Source: an uncultured Thiothrix sp. (GTDB taxonomy: Bacteria > Pseudomonadota > Gammaproteobacteria > Poriferisulfidales > GCA-002705445). Taken from it: a stretch of 64,000 bases of DNA. The number at the start of each line of letters is the position of its first letter. The first letter of the stretch is position 1. Shown in pieces: positions 47,586-60,066 of the stretch. The translations under genes were made by a program, and so were the position numbers. Location: positions 1-64,000 of the forward strand of contig CACNYJ010000003.1 in the NCBI GenBank assembly GCA_902624655.1, read 5' to 3'. The notes below the pieces were generated by a model. That model was not told where the DNA came from, did no database searches, and was given only the letters and a program-made list of their open reading frames with translations.

Positions 47586-49430
47586 ATGAATAAATACGAT
47601 GTAATTGTAATTGGAGGTGGACACGCTGGCACCGAAGCATGCCTGGCAAGCGCCAGGTGTGGAAGCAAAACACTGTTGGTTACTCAAAATTTTGAAACGG
47701 TTGGCCAAATGAGTTGCAATCCATCCATCGGAGGTATCGGTAAGGGGCATTTAGCAAAAGAAGTTGATGCTTTAGGAGGGGTGATGGCAAAAGCGGCGGA
47801 CGCTGCTGGAATTCATTTTAGAATTCTCAACAGAAAAAAAGGCCCCGCTGTATGGGCAACAAGATCACAAGCTGATAGAGCCTTATATAAATCTTTTATA
47901 CAAATGCAAATTAAACAACAAACGAACCTCGATTATGTTGATGGAGAAGTTGTAGATCTTGTTATTGAAAAAGACGCCATTAAGGGTGTCCAATTGAAAA
48001 ATAATGAGATCATTAAATGTAAAAATATCATATTGACTGCGGGCACCTTCTTATCAGGCGTTATTCACGTGGGAAATAAATCATATTCAGCTGGAAGGCT
48101 TGGAGAAGAAGCCTCAAATAAGTTGGCCGTTAGAATGCGAGACTTGGATCTAATGATGGGGCGATTGAAAACTGGCACGCCCCCAAGACTCGATGGCAAA
48201 ACAATTAACTTTGATAATATGATTATGCAACCCGGGGACAAACCAAGACCAGTTTTTTCCTTCATGGGAAAAAGTTCCGATCATCCAGATCAAGTAAATT
48301 GTTTTATAGCAAGAACAAACGAAGAAACGCATCAACTAATCAGAGACTCTTTAAAAAAGTCACCATTATTTAACGGCGTAATTACCGGCAAAGGACCAAG
48401 ATATTGCCCTTCAATTGAAGACAAAGTAACTCGCTTTTCTGAAAAAAATTCACATCAAATTTTTTTAGAGCCAGAGGGGCTTAATACAAACTTAATTTAT
48501 CCAAATGGAATATCAACTAGCTTGCCAGAAGAAGACCAAGAAAACTTTATAAGATCAATAGCAGGCCTTGAAAAAGTAAAAATAGAAAAGTATGGCTATG
48601 CAATTGAATATGATTTTTTTGATCCTCGCGGACTAACCTCTTACTTAGAAAATAAAAAAGTTAGAGGCCTTTTTATGGCAGGGCAAATAAATGGCACAAC
48701 TGGGTACGAGGAAGCTGCTTCCCAAGGAATCGTTGCTGGGATAAATGCGTCTTTGAATGCCCAAAACAAACAAAAATGGACTCCACTTAGGGAAGACTCA
48801 TATATCGGGGTGATGATAGATGACTTGATTACACAGGGAGCACCAGAGCCATACAGAATGTTTACTAGTAGAGCGGAACATAGACTTTTTTTAAGAGAGG
48901 ATAACGCCGATCAAAGGCTAACCAAGCTTGGGTGGGAATTAGGCTCAGTAACTAAAGAAAGATATGATTTCTTTCAAAAAAAATTAGACATGATCGAAGA
49001 TGAAACTGAAAAGCTAAGAGACTTAAAGTTTTTACAAGAAGGAAAACAAATTTGTGCAAGCGATTACTTAAAACGCCCAAATACATCTTACACAGATCTA
49101 TCGAGTCTATGCCCTGAATATAAATTAACAGATATATCTATAGGGCAAAATTGTGCTGTTAACATAAAATATGAGGGGTATATTGCAAGACAAAAAGTCG
49201 AAATAAGCAGAAATAAAAAGGACGAAGAATTGTCGCTTCCTGAGAAAATTAATTATGAAAAAATTACAGCTCTGTCGATAGAAGCCCGTGAAAATTTATC
49301 GATAGCTAGACCACAAAATTTACGTCAAGCGTCAAGAGTGCCTGGAGTTACACCCGCAGCAATATCAATATTAAAAGTTCAAATTAAAGCAATAAAAAAC
49401 AACAAAGAATTTGCCAGAGATGGTGCGTGA
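47586..49430 (+). CDS. mnmG: tRNA uridine modification enzyme MnmG (GidA)
   Basis: FAD-dependent partner of MnmE. The 614-residue protein starts with the dinucleotide-binding G-G-G-H-A-G-T-E-A motif, and contains S-C-N-P-S-I-G-G-I-G-K-G-H and G-R-L-K-T-G-T-P-P-R, both diagnostic. It lies 12 nt after mnmE and overlaps rsmG by 11 nt. Confidence 0.97.
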   Translation: MNKYDVIVIGGGHAGTEACLASARCGSKTLLVTQNFETVGQMSCNPSIGGIGKGHLAKEVDALGGVMAKAADAAGIHFRILNRKKGPAVWATRSQADRALYKSFIQMQIKQQTNLDYVDGEVVDLVIEKDAIKGVQLKNNEIIKCKNIILTAGTFLSGVIHVGNKSYSAGRLGEEASNKLAVRMRDLDLMMGRLKTGTPPRLDGKTINFDNMIMQPGDKPRPVFSFMGKSSDHPDQVNCFIARTNEETHQLIRDSLKKSPLFNGVITGKGPRYCPSIEDKVTRFSEKNSHQIFLEPEGLNTNLIYPNGISTSLPEEDQENFIRSIAGLEKVKIEKYGYAIEYDFFDPRGLTSYLENKKVRGLFMAGQINGTTGYEEAASQGIVAGINASLNAQNKQKWTPLREDSYIGVMIDDLITQGAPEPYRMFTSRAEHRLFLREDNADQRLTKLGWELGSVTKERYDFFQKKLDMIEDETEKLRDLKFLQEGKQICASDYLKRPNTSYTDLSSLCPEYKLTDISIGQNCAVNIKYEGYIARQKVEISRNKKDEELSLPEKINYEKITALSIEARENLSIARPQNLRQASRVPGVTPAAISILKVQIKAIKNNKEFARDGA

Positions 49431-50049
49431 AGAAGAAAACATAAAATTTTTAGAAATACTCGATGAAAGTTTCGATATTGATAATTCAACTGGAATTAAA
49501 CTAATCAAATTATGTGAATTGATTAAAAAATCGAACGAACATTTTAACTTAACTTCAATTACTAAATTGGAAGATATGCTTTCAAAACATATTTTTGATA
49601 GTTTATCGATAAAACATCTAATAACTGGAAAGAATGTTTTAGATATAGGTTCAGGAGCAGGTCTGCCCGGGATCCCCCTTGCCATGTCAGCGCCTAATTT
49701 GAGCTTTGTATTACTAGATTCAAATAACAAAAAAATAATATTTCTTAACCATGTTAAAATTAGCCTAAAAATTGAAAATATTTTTCCCAAACACCAAAGA
49801 GTTGAAAATTTTGATAGTGACGTTCATTTTGATACGATTGTATGTAGGTCTTATGCATCACTAGCAAAAATATATTTGAATTCAAAAAAGTATCTAAAAA
49901 ATGGTGGTAAAATCGTTGCAATGAAAGGAAAGATGCCAGAAAAGGAAATTGCCGAATTAAAAAAAGTGGCCGGGGGAATAAATTATAAAATTGAAAAGCT
50001 AATAATTCCAGGCCTTGATGCAGAAAGACATGCTGTAATTATAAATTAA
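49420..50049 (+). CDS. rsmG: 16S rRNA (guanine527-N7)-methyltransferase
   Basis: Methylates G527 of 16S rRNA using S-adenosylmethionine. The 209-residue protein has the binding motif V-L-D-I-G-S-G-A-G-L-P-G-I-P-L-A and a later V-C-R-S-Y-A-S-L segment typical of RsmG/GidB. I use the ATG at 49420 over a TTG at 49411. Classical order mnmG-rsmG-parA-parB. Confidence 0.95.
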   Translation: MVREEENIKFLEILDESFDIDNSTGIKLIKLCELIKKSNEHFNLTSITKLEDMLSKHIFDSLSIKHLITGKNVLDIGSGAGLPGIPLAMSAPNLSFVLLDSNNKKIIFLNHVKISLKIENIFPKHQRVENFDSDVHFDTIVCRSYASLAKIYLNSKKYLKNGGKIVAMKGKMPEKEIAELKKVAGGINYKIEKLIIPGLDAERHAVIIN

Positions 50050-50065
50050 AAATATAGGTAAAGAT

Positions 50066-50830
50066 GTGAGTAAAATATTTTCTATATGTAACCAAAAAGG
50101 CGGAGTTGGGAAAACCACAACAAGTGTAAACTTATCTGCTGCGCTATCTTTGAATAATAAAAAAGTTTTATTGGTTGATATGGACCCTCAAGGGAATGCT
50201 ACAATGGGCTCTGGAATTGACAAATATGAGCTAGAATACTCACTTGCCGATCTTTTACTTGAAAATAATAAAAACATTGAAGAAATAATTTTTAATTCAG
50301 ACGAGGGCTTTGATGTCATACCTGCTAACCAAGCATTAACCTTTGCAGAAGTAAAATTATTAGAACTAAAAAATCGAGAATTAATTTTAAGAGAAATTTT
50401 GGAAAACATTAAAGATAATTATCAATACATTGTCATAGATTGCCCACCTTCTCTAAATATTCTTACGGTTAATGCACTTGCTGTATCTGATTACGTAATT
50501 ATACCAACACAATGTGAATATTATGCGCTCGAGGGGCTAACTGCATTATTAGAAACAATAGATAAAATTAAAATATCGGTAAATGAAGGCCTTAAAATTG
50601 GCGGGATTTTAAGAACTATGTATGACCCAAGGAATAATTTAGCACAAGATGTTTCATCTGAGTTAGAGAATCATTTTGGAAAAAATGTATTAAATACAAT
50701 CATTCCGAGAAATGTTAGTCTAGCCGAAGCGCCAAGTTATGGTTCATCTATTATAAGTTATGATAAAAGCTCAAAAGGCTCAATTTCTTACTTGGCATTG
50801 GCTGGGGAACTCGTCAGGACATCAAAATAA
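50066..50830 (+). CDS. parA: Chromosome partitioning ATPase ParA
   Basis: ATPase that moves ParB-parS complexes during chromosome segregation. The 254-residue protein has the deviant Walker A motif K-G-G-V-G-K-T-T-T near residue 11, D-M-D-P-Q-G-N-A-T and D-C-P-P-S. GTG start, with parB 13 nt downstream. Distinct from the shorter ParA-like gene at 33.8 kb. Confidence 0.96.
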   Translation: MSKIFSICNQKGGVGKTTTSVNLSAALSLNNKKVLLVDMDPQGNATMGSGIDKYELEYSLADLLLENNKNIEEIIFNSDEGFDVIPANQALTFAEVKLLELKNRELILREILENIKDNYQYIVIDCPPSLNILTVNALAVSDYVIIPTQCEYYALEGLTALLETIDKIKISVNEGLKIGGILRTMYDPRNNLAQDVSSELENHFGKNVLNTIIPRNVSLAEAPSYGSSIISYDKSSKGSISYLALAGELVRTSK

Positions 50831-50843
50831 GGTAAAATAAAAA

Positions 50844-51710
50844 ATGGCAAAAAAGAGAGGAGGCTTAGGAAATAAAGGGGTAGAAGTTTTACTGAGCTCT
50901 ACAAAATCCAATAAAATTTCTTCTAAACAATCTTCTTCTGAAATAAATGTTACAGAAATAGATCCAAGCCCATATCAACCTAGAAAAAATTTTGATGAAA
51001 AGAACTTAAAATCTTTAATTGATTCTATCAGTCAGCAGGGCGTCATACAGCCAATCCTAGTTCGGAGTACAAAGAAAAATAAGTATGAGCTTATAGCTGG
51101 AGAAAGAAGATTAAGAGCAGTAAAAACTTTGGGCTACAAAACAATACCTGCTATCGTAAAACAGATATCCGACGAATCCGCAGCAATTTTTGCGTTACTT
51201 GAAAACGTTCAGAGAGAAGATTTAAACCCTATCGAAGAGGCTCAAGGCCTTGACAAATTGATCAAGAAATTTAAATTCACTCAAGATGCTTTAGCAAAAA
51301 AGACAGGCAAATCTCGTTCCCATATTGCAAATCTAATAAGATTACTTTCGCTAGATAAATATGTAGTTAGTTTACTCTCAGATGGAAAGATTGATATGGG
51401 GCACGCAAGAGCTCTGGTCTCACTAAGCGCTAGTTCTCAAAAAGTATATGCCGATAAAATCATAATGCAAAAACTCTCTGTTCGAGAGATTGAGAAGATG
51501 ATTTCAGAGAAAAGTAGCATTATTTCAAAGAAAACGAAGAAAAGCAGAAAAGACCCTCATATCCGAGATATTGAGGATAAACTGAAGGAGAAATTAGGCG
51601 TGGCTGTAAATATAGTTTACTCCGAGAAGAAGAAAAGTGGGAAAATCACTCTAAATTACAGCAGTCTAGAGGTACTGGACGGACTTCTTAAAAAGCTTGG
51701 ATACAAGTAA
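50844..51710 (+). CDS. parB: Chromosome partitioning protein ParB
   Basis: CTP-dependent clamp that loads at parS and spreads. The 288-residue protein has the N-terminal P-Y-Q-P-R-K-N-F motif, the G-E-R-R-L-R-A nucleotide-binding box, L-L-E-N-V-Q-R-E-D-L-N-P-I-E-E-A and a helix-turn-helix with K-S-R-S-H-I-A-N. Its target sites are the two copies of TGTTCCACGTGAAACA in recF. Confidence 0.96.
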   Translation: MAKKRGGLGNKGVEVLLSSTKSNKISSKQSSSEINVTEIDPSPYQPRKNFDEKNLKSLIDSISQQGVIQPILVRSTKKNKYELIAGERRLRAVKTLGYKTIPAIVKQISDESAAIFALLENVQREDLNPIEEAQGLDKLIKKFKFTQDALAKKTGKSRSHIANLIRLLSLDKYVVSLLSDGKIDMGHARALVSLSASSQKVYADKIIMQKLSVREIEKMISEKSSIISKKTKKSRKDPHIRDIEDKLKEKLGVAVNIVYSEKKKSGKITLNYSSLEVLDGLLKKLGYK

Positions 51711-51757
51711 TTTTACATAATTTTGGTAAAATTTGTAAAAATGTTGATTTATATATT

Positions 51758-51796
51758 AAATTTATCGATATCGGTATTAAATATATTGATAAATTT
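51758..51796. repeat. Inverted repeat upstream of the atp operon
   Basis: AAATTTATC (51758-51766) and GATAAATTT (51788-51796) are exact inverted copies, and the arms extend inward with one mismatch and four more pairs. The right arm covers the -35 box of the atp promoter, so it could be an operator. It may also be a by-product of AT-rich sequence. Confidence 0.5.
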
Positions 51797-51814
51797 CCGC
51801 ACTCTTAATATACT
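51786..51814 (+). promoter_or_regulatory. Promoter of the atp operon
   Basis: TTGATA at 51786-51791, a 17-nt spacer and TATACT at 51809-51814, each one base from consensus. The predicted start near 51821 leaves about 11 nt of leader including the GAAGAG ribosome-binding site before the atpI ATG. Confidence 0.65.
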
Positions 51815-51831
51815 TCTTACCCGAAGAGATT

Positions 51832-52176
51832 ATGTTTTTAAGAAAACTATTTTTTGAATTCTCTATATTTGTAGTTATAGCTTCAATTTTATGGTTTTTT
51901 TCAAATATTGGTGTAACAACCTCTTTTCTTTATGGGGCGAGTGTAAGTTTTTTATCTAATACATACTCAGCATACGTGCTGCTTGTACATCAAACCAAGT
52001 CAATTAGAGAAGAGACGAAACGTTTTTACATTGCAGAATTTGGAAAATGGTCTATCTCAGTAACTTTGTTTGCTTTGATATTCCTTAATGTTGATGTTTC
52101 AAACCCAATAGTTTTTTTTGGAGCATTCATTTTTGCAAATTTGATAACGATTTTTATACATAAATTTAAAACTTAG
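51832..52176 (+). CDS. atpI: ATP synthase protein I
   Basis: A 114-residue membrane protein with four hydrophobic segments, in the position of AtpI, the non-essential first gene of the atp operon that aids c-ring assembly. Similarity is weak as usual for this family; a Y-G-A-S-V-S-F-L-S-N-T-Y segment resembles the conserved glycine-rich part. Confidence 0.85.
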   Translation: MFLRKLFFEFSIFVVIASILWFFSNIGVTTSFLYGASVSFLSNTYSAYVLLVHQTKSIREETKRFYIAEFGKWSISVTLFALIFLNVDVSNPIVFFGAFIFANLITIFIHKFKT

Positions 52177-53061
<885 letters not shown>

Positions 53062-53089
53062 ATTTTTTTAATGACATTTTAATAAGTAG

Positions 53090-53332
<243 letters not shown>

Positions 53333-53359
53333 TTTATTTGTAAAAAGAGGTATCGGAAA

Positions 53360-53830
53360 TTGAATATTAATTTAACTTTAATTGGACAAGCAATATCATT
53401 TGCAATATTTGTTTGGTTTTGCATGAAATTTGTGTGGCCGCCTATCACATCTGCCCTTGACCAAAGGAAGAAAACTATTTCTGAGGGTCTATCTGCGGCC
53501 GAGCAAGGTCAGCAGGCTTTAGAAAAAGCTAAAGTTGACGTCGAAGAAAAACTTTTGGAAGCAAAAACAGAAGCAAAATCAATTATTGCGATGGCAGAAA
53601 AAAGACAAGGAGACATTCTTGATGAAGCGAGCGTTAAAGCTTCTCAAGAAGCATCTAAAAAAATTAAACTTGCCGAGCAAGAAGTTGAACAACTATCGAT
53701 GCGTTTGAAAGAATCTTTAAAGAAAGACTTATCGAAATTAGTTATTGACGGCGCGGAAATGATTTTGAAAAAAGAAATTGATAAATCTGCGCATGACAAA
53801 GCAATAAAGGACTTGGTTAATAAGATATAG
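53360..53830 (+). CDS. atpF: ATP synthase subunit b
   Basis: A 156-residue peripheral-stalk protein: one N-terminal membrane helix ([15 protein letters not shown]) followed by a long charged coiled coil. Length equals that of E. coli subunit b. TTG start with a GAGG ribosome-binding site. Confidence 0.96.
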   Translation: MNINLTLIGQAISFAIFVWFCMKFVWPPITSALDQRKKTISEGLSAAEQGQQALEKAKVDVEEKLLEAKTEAKSIIAMAEKRQGDILDEASVKASQEASKKIKLAEQEVEQLSMRLKESLKKDLSKLVIDGAEMILKKEIDKSAHDKAIKDLVNKI

Positions 53831-53837
53831 GGAATTT

Positions 53838-54371
53838 ATGTCAGAACTTCTTACAACAGCAAGACCATATGCAAAAGCACTTTTTAAAAGTGCCAAGGAG
53901 CAGAATTTAATCGATGAGTATTTTGAAATGCTTAACAACTTGTTGACTGTTGTCAGCGATAAAGATGTTAGCAAAATATTGTCAAATGATTCTCATGACG
54001 GTAAATATAAATCTTCTCTGCTTACAGATATTTTAAAGAAAAGTACTAACGAACATTTTAACAGATTTATAAATTTACTAATCGACAACAACAGAATCGA
54101 CGTTGTCCATGAAATAAAAGGCTTATACGATATCTTCTTGCAAGAAGAAAAAAATCAGAAAACAGCGGTTATTGATACGGCTTTTGAGCTTAACAATGAT
54201 CAAGTAGCAGAAATCAAAAAAGCTCTTGAAAAAAGATTTGATAAAAAAATCGAAATAAAGCAGAACGTAGATCCAAACCTTTTAGCTGGAGCAGTAGTTA
54301 AGGTTGATGATCTTGTAATAGATGGATCTTTTAAAGAACAATTGAGAAAATTAGAATCTCATTTAATTTGA
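53838..54371 (+). CDS. atpH: ATP synthase subunit delta
   Basis: A 177-residue protein connecting the stator to F1. Begins with the typical A-R-P-Y-A-K-A-L-F and ends with the [14 protein letters not shown] segment of the family. Starts 7 nt after atpF. Confidence 0.96.
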   Translation: MSELLTTARPYAKALFKSAKEQNLIDEYFEMLNNLLTVVSDKDVSKILSNDSHDGKYKSSLLTDILKKSTNEHFNRFINLLIDNNRIDVVHEIKGLYDIFLQEEKNQKTAVIDTAFELNNDQVAEIKKALEKRFDKKIEIKQNVDPNLLAGAVVKVDDLVIDGSFKEQLRKLESHLI

Positions 54372-54391
54372 AACATGACGAGGAAAAGATA

Positions 54392-55933
54392 ATGCAACTT
54401 AGCCCAACAGAAATTAGCGATTTAATTAAGAAAAGAATAGAAGGATCTGATCTTTCTGCAGAAGCAAAAACTCAAGGTACTATTGTTGCCGTAACAGACG
54501 GTATTGTAAGAATCCACGGCCTTTCAGATGTAATGGCTGGTGAAATGATTGAATTTCCAAATAATACTTTTGGCCTAGCTTTAAACCTTGAAAGAGATTC
54601 GGTTGGCGCGGTTATTTTAGGTGACTACCAACATTTATCTGAAGGTGATGTTGCAAAATGTACTGGAAAGATTTTAGAGGTACCTGTGGGCGAGGCTCTC
54701 ATCGGCAGAGTAGTTAATTCGTTAGGAGCCCCAATTGACGGAAAGGGAGAAATTGAGGCGAAAGAATACTCACCGATTGAGAAAATAGCACCAGGCGTTA
54801 TTCAGAGACAGTCAGTTGACCAACCTGTTCAGACAGGGCTTAAGTCAATCGATGCAATGGTTCCAATAGGAAGAGGCCAAAGGGAATTAATTATCGGGGA
54901 TAGACAAACTGGTAAAACAGCTATCGCTATTGACACAATAATTAATCAAAAAGGCACAGGAGTTAAATGTATTTACGTCGCAATTGGTCAGAAAGCTTCA
55001 TCGGTTTCTAACGTTGTTAAAAAGCTGGAAGAACATGGTGCCTTGGAGCACACTATTGTTGTCGCTTCAACTGCGTCAGAGTCTGCGGCTATGCAATATA
55101 TTGCACCATACGCTGGTTGCTCAATGGGAGAATACTTCAGAGACAGAGGCGAAGATGCTCTTATCATATATGATGACTTAAGCAAACAGGCAGTTGCTTA
55201 CAGACAAGTTTCTCTTTTATTAAAAAGACCCCCTGGTCGAGAAGCATACCCAGGTGATGTTTTCTACTTACATTCAAGATTGCTTGAAAGAGCCTCGAGA
55301 GTGAACTCAGAACATATTGAAAAAATTACAAATGGAGAGGTAAAAGGTAAGACAGGATCTCTAACTGCTATGCCGATAATTGAGACACAAGCTGGAGACG
55401 TTTCGGCTTTTGTTCCAACCAACGTAATTTCTATTACAGACGGACAGATTTTTCTAGAGACAAATTTATTTAACTCAGGTTTAAGGCCAGCTGTAGATGC
55501 TGGGCTATCGGTTTCAAGGGTTGGTGGTGCAGCGCAAACGAAACTAATTAAAAAACTGGGTGGAGGAGTAAGACTTGCATTAGCACAATACAGAGAGCTT
55601 GCAGCTTTTGCACAATTTGCATCAGATTTAGACGAGCAAACTCGAAAACAATTGGAAAGAGGTGAGAGAGTTATGGAATTAATGAAACAGACGCAATACT
55701 CTCCACTCAATATTTCGGGGATGGGGCTTGTACTTTTTGCTGCAAATGAAGGTTATCTGGACAATGTTGAGGTAAGTAAAATTAAAGATTTTGAAAAAGC
55801 ACTTTTAGGTTTTGCTAATTCCGAATATGCAAATTTTATGAATAGTATAGAGGAATCAGCTGATTACAACGATGAAATTGGAGCAACACTAAAAGAATTA
55901 CTAGAGAAATTTGTCTCTTCACAAACTTGGTAG
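54392..55933 (+). CDS. atpA: ATP synthase subunit alpha
   Basis: Non-catalytic nucleotide-binding subunit of F1. The P-loop G-D-R-Q-T-G-K-T lies near residue 169. I use the ATG at 54392 with GAGGAAA upstream, giving 513 residues, the same as E. coli; an upstream ATG at 54368 overlaps atpH and adds eight charged residues. Confidence 0.98.
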   Translation: MQLSPTEISDLIKKRIEGSDLSAEAKTQGTIVAVTDGIVRIHGLSDVMAGEMIEFPNNTFGLALNLERDSVGAVILGDYQHLSEGDVAKCTGKILEVPVGEALIGRVVNSLGAPIDGKGEIEAKEYSPIEKIAPGVIQRQSVDQPVQTGLKSIDAMVPIGRGQRELIIGDRQTGKTAIAIDTIINQKGTGVKCIYVAIGQKASSVSNVVKKLEEHGALEHTIVVASTASESAAMQYIAPYAGCSMGEYFRDRGEDALIIYDDLSKQAVAYRQVSLLLKRPPGREAYPGDVFYLHSRLLERASRVNSEHIEKITNGEVKGKTGSLTAMPIIETQAGDVSAFVPTNVISITDGQIFLETNLFNSGLRPAVDAGLSVSRVGGAAQTKLIKKLGGGVRLALAQYRELAAFAQFASDLDEQTRKQLERGERVMELMKQTQYSPLNISGMGLVLFAANEGYLDNVEVSKIKDFEKALLGFANSEYANFMNSIEESADYNDEIGATLKELLEKFVSSQTW

Positions 55934-55938
55934 ATTAA

Positions 55939-58202
<2,264 letters not shown>

Positions 58203-58207
58203 CAGAT

Positions 58208-58627
58208 ATGTCAACAATGCATCTTGATATAGTAAGCGCAGAAGAAGAGATTTTCTCTGGAACTGTAAAGAATCTTTCGGCAGCAGCAATGATGGGAGAA
58301 GTGGGAATTTTTCCAAAACACACTCCAATGATTACACCTTTGAAACCTGGAGAAATAAAAGTCATTACTGAAAATGATGAAGAAATGCTTTTTTTCATAT
58401 CAGGTGGTGTCTTAGAAGTTCAACCGGAAGTCGTAACCGTTCTTGCCGATACAGCGATAAGAGGTGAAGACCTTGATGAAGCAAAGGCAGCTGAAGCAAA
58501 AAAAAGAGCTGAAGAGGCATTAGCAGATAAAAGCGATAACATCGATGCAGCAAAGGCGCTAGCGGAACTGGCTCAAGCGGCAGCGCAACTCAAAATGATC
58601 GAAACACTGAGAAAAAAAAGTAAATAA
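58208..58627 (+). CDS. atpC: ATP synthase subunit epsilon
   Basis: A 139-residue protein with the N-terminal beta sandwich (V-S-A-E-E-E-I-F-S-G, G-E-V-G-I-F-P-K-H-T-P) and the C-terminal alanine-rich helical hairpin that can inhibit ATP hydrolysis. Last gene of the atp operon. Confidence 0.96.
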   Translation: MSTMHLDIVSAEEEIFSGTVKNLSAAAMMGEVGIFPKHTPMITPLKPGEIKVITENDEEMLFFISGGVLEVQPEVVTVLADTAIRGEDLDEAKAAEAKKRAEEALADKSDNIDAAKALAELAQAAAQLKMIETLRKKSK

Positions 58628-58700
58628 CCACATATAGATTTTGCGCATATCTCCTAAAACATAGTAGAATACTGCTATAAAACCAACTACATAATATTAA

Positions 58701-60062
58701 ATGAACTTAAATGTAATTATCCTTGCAGCTGGAAATGGTAAAAGAATGCACAGCACTCTTCCAAAAGTAATGCATAAAGTTGGCGGCAAGACTATGTTAG
58801 AACACGTTTTAATCTCTGCAAAAAAATTAAAACCAACTTCAATTAATGTAGTCTTAAATCCTAAAATTGAAAGTCTAAAAGAATCGTTTAAAAGCTATGA
58901 TATCCATTGGCATACGCAATTAGAGCAGAAGGGAACAGCTGATGCTGTTAAAACAGTACTTCCATCTTTAAAAAAAGATGAGAAAGTTTTAATACTTTAT
59001 GCTGACACCCCTTTAATAGATTCAAATTTACTTGAAACATTTATTAACTATATGCCAGAAAGCGATGTGAAGGTTTTGACAGTAGAGTTAGAAAACCCTT
59101 TTGGATATGGAAGAATTATTAGAGAGCAGGCAGAGGAAGAAATTGTAGCAAAAATTATAGAAGAGGTTGAAGCAGATCACATTCAAAAAAACATAAAAGA
59201 ATGCAATACAGGAATTATTTTTAGTGAGGTTAAAAAATTAAGTAATTTGATCTCAGAGGTTAACAATGATAATTCGAAAAAAGAGTTTTATTTAACCGAT
59301 ATAGTTAGTATTGCAAATGCAAAAGAAATGATGGTTGTTCCACTGCTGTCAAAAGAAACGAATAGTCTTCTTGGTGTAAACGATAAGTGTCAATTAGAAG
59401 AGACGGAACAAATATTTCAAAACAACAAAAGAAAAAAATTTTTACAACAAGGTGTAACAATGCTTGACTCAAAATCAATTTTCTTTAAGGGTGACGTTGA
59501 AATTGGCATAGATGTTGAGATAGAAGCTAACGTTATTTTTGAGGGCAATGTGAAAATAGGCAACAATGTTCAGGTTAAGGCAAATACAATAATTAAAGAT
59601 TCGCTTATTGATGATAATTCCGAAATTAAACCCTATTCGATTGTAGAAGATTCTTCAATCGGCAAAAACTGTAATATTGGGCCATTTGCAAGAATAAGGC
59701 CTAATTGTAATCTTGAGGAAAATGTAGGTATTGGAAATTTTGTTGAAGTCAAAGCTTCAAATATAAAAAAGAATACAAAAGCAAATCACCTTACATACTT
59801 AGGAGACTCGGATATTGGAGAAAATGTCAATGTTGGCGCAGGTGTAATTACTTGTAATTATGACGGGGTAGATAAACATAAAACTATCATAAAAGATAAT
59901 GTATTTATTGGTTCTGACTCTCAGTTAATAGCACCTATAATTGTTGAGGAAGGTGTTACAATAGCAGCTGGGTCAACTATTACAGAAAACTCTGAAAAAG
60001 ACAGTTTATTAATAGCTAGGTCTAGACAGCAAGAGAAGAAAAACTGGAAAAAAATAAGATAA
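58701..60062 (+). CDS. glmU: Bifunctional GlmU (N-acetylglucosamine-1-P uridyltransferase / acetyltransferase)
   Basis: Makes UDP-N-acetylglucosamine for peptidoglycan and LPS. The N-terminal pyrophosphorylase has L-A-A-G-N-G-K-R-M and L-P-K-V-M-H; the C-terminal half is a left-handed beta helix of hexapeptide repeats with the acetyltransferase segment N-H-L-T-Y-L-G-D. 453 residues, normal length. Five bases before glmS. Confidence 0.97.
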   Translation: MNLNVIILAAGNGKRMHSTLPKVMHKVGGKTMLEHVLISAKKLKPTSINVVLNPKIESLKESFKSYDIHWHTQLEQKGTADAVKTVLPSLKKDEKVLILYADTPLIDSNLLETFINYMPESDVKVLTVELENPFGYGRIIREQAEEEIVAKIIEEVEADHIQKNIKECNTGIIFSEVKKLSNLISEVNNDNSKKEFYLTDIVSIANAKEMMVVPLLSKETNSLLGVNDKCQLEETEQIFQNNKRKKFLQQGVTMLDSKSIFFKGDVEIGIDVEIEANVIFEGNVKIGNNVQVKANTIIKDSLIDDNSEIKPYSIVEDSSIGKNCNIGPFARIRPNCNLEENVGIGNFVEVKASNIKKNTKANHLTYLGDSDIGENVNVGAGVITCNYDGVDKHKTIIKDNVFIGSDSQLIAPIIVEEGVTIAAGSTITENSEKDSLLIARSRQQEKKNWKKIR

Positions 60063-60066
60063 AAAA

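Noticed and set aside
48061-48080. CACGTG core in mnmG as a third parS site
   Set aside because: Flanks differ from the parS consensus at about five positions, unlike the two near-perfect sites in recF.
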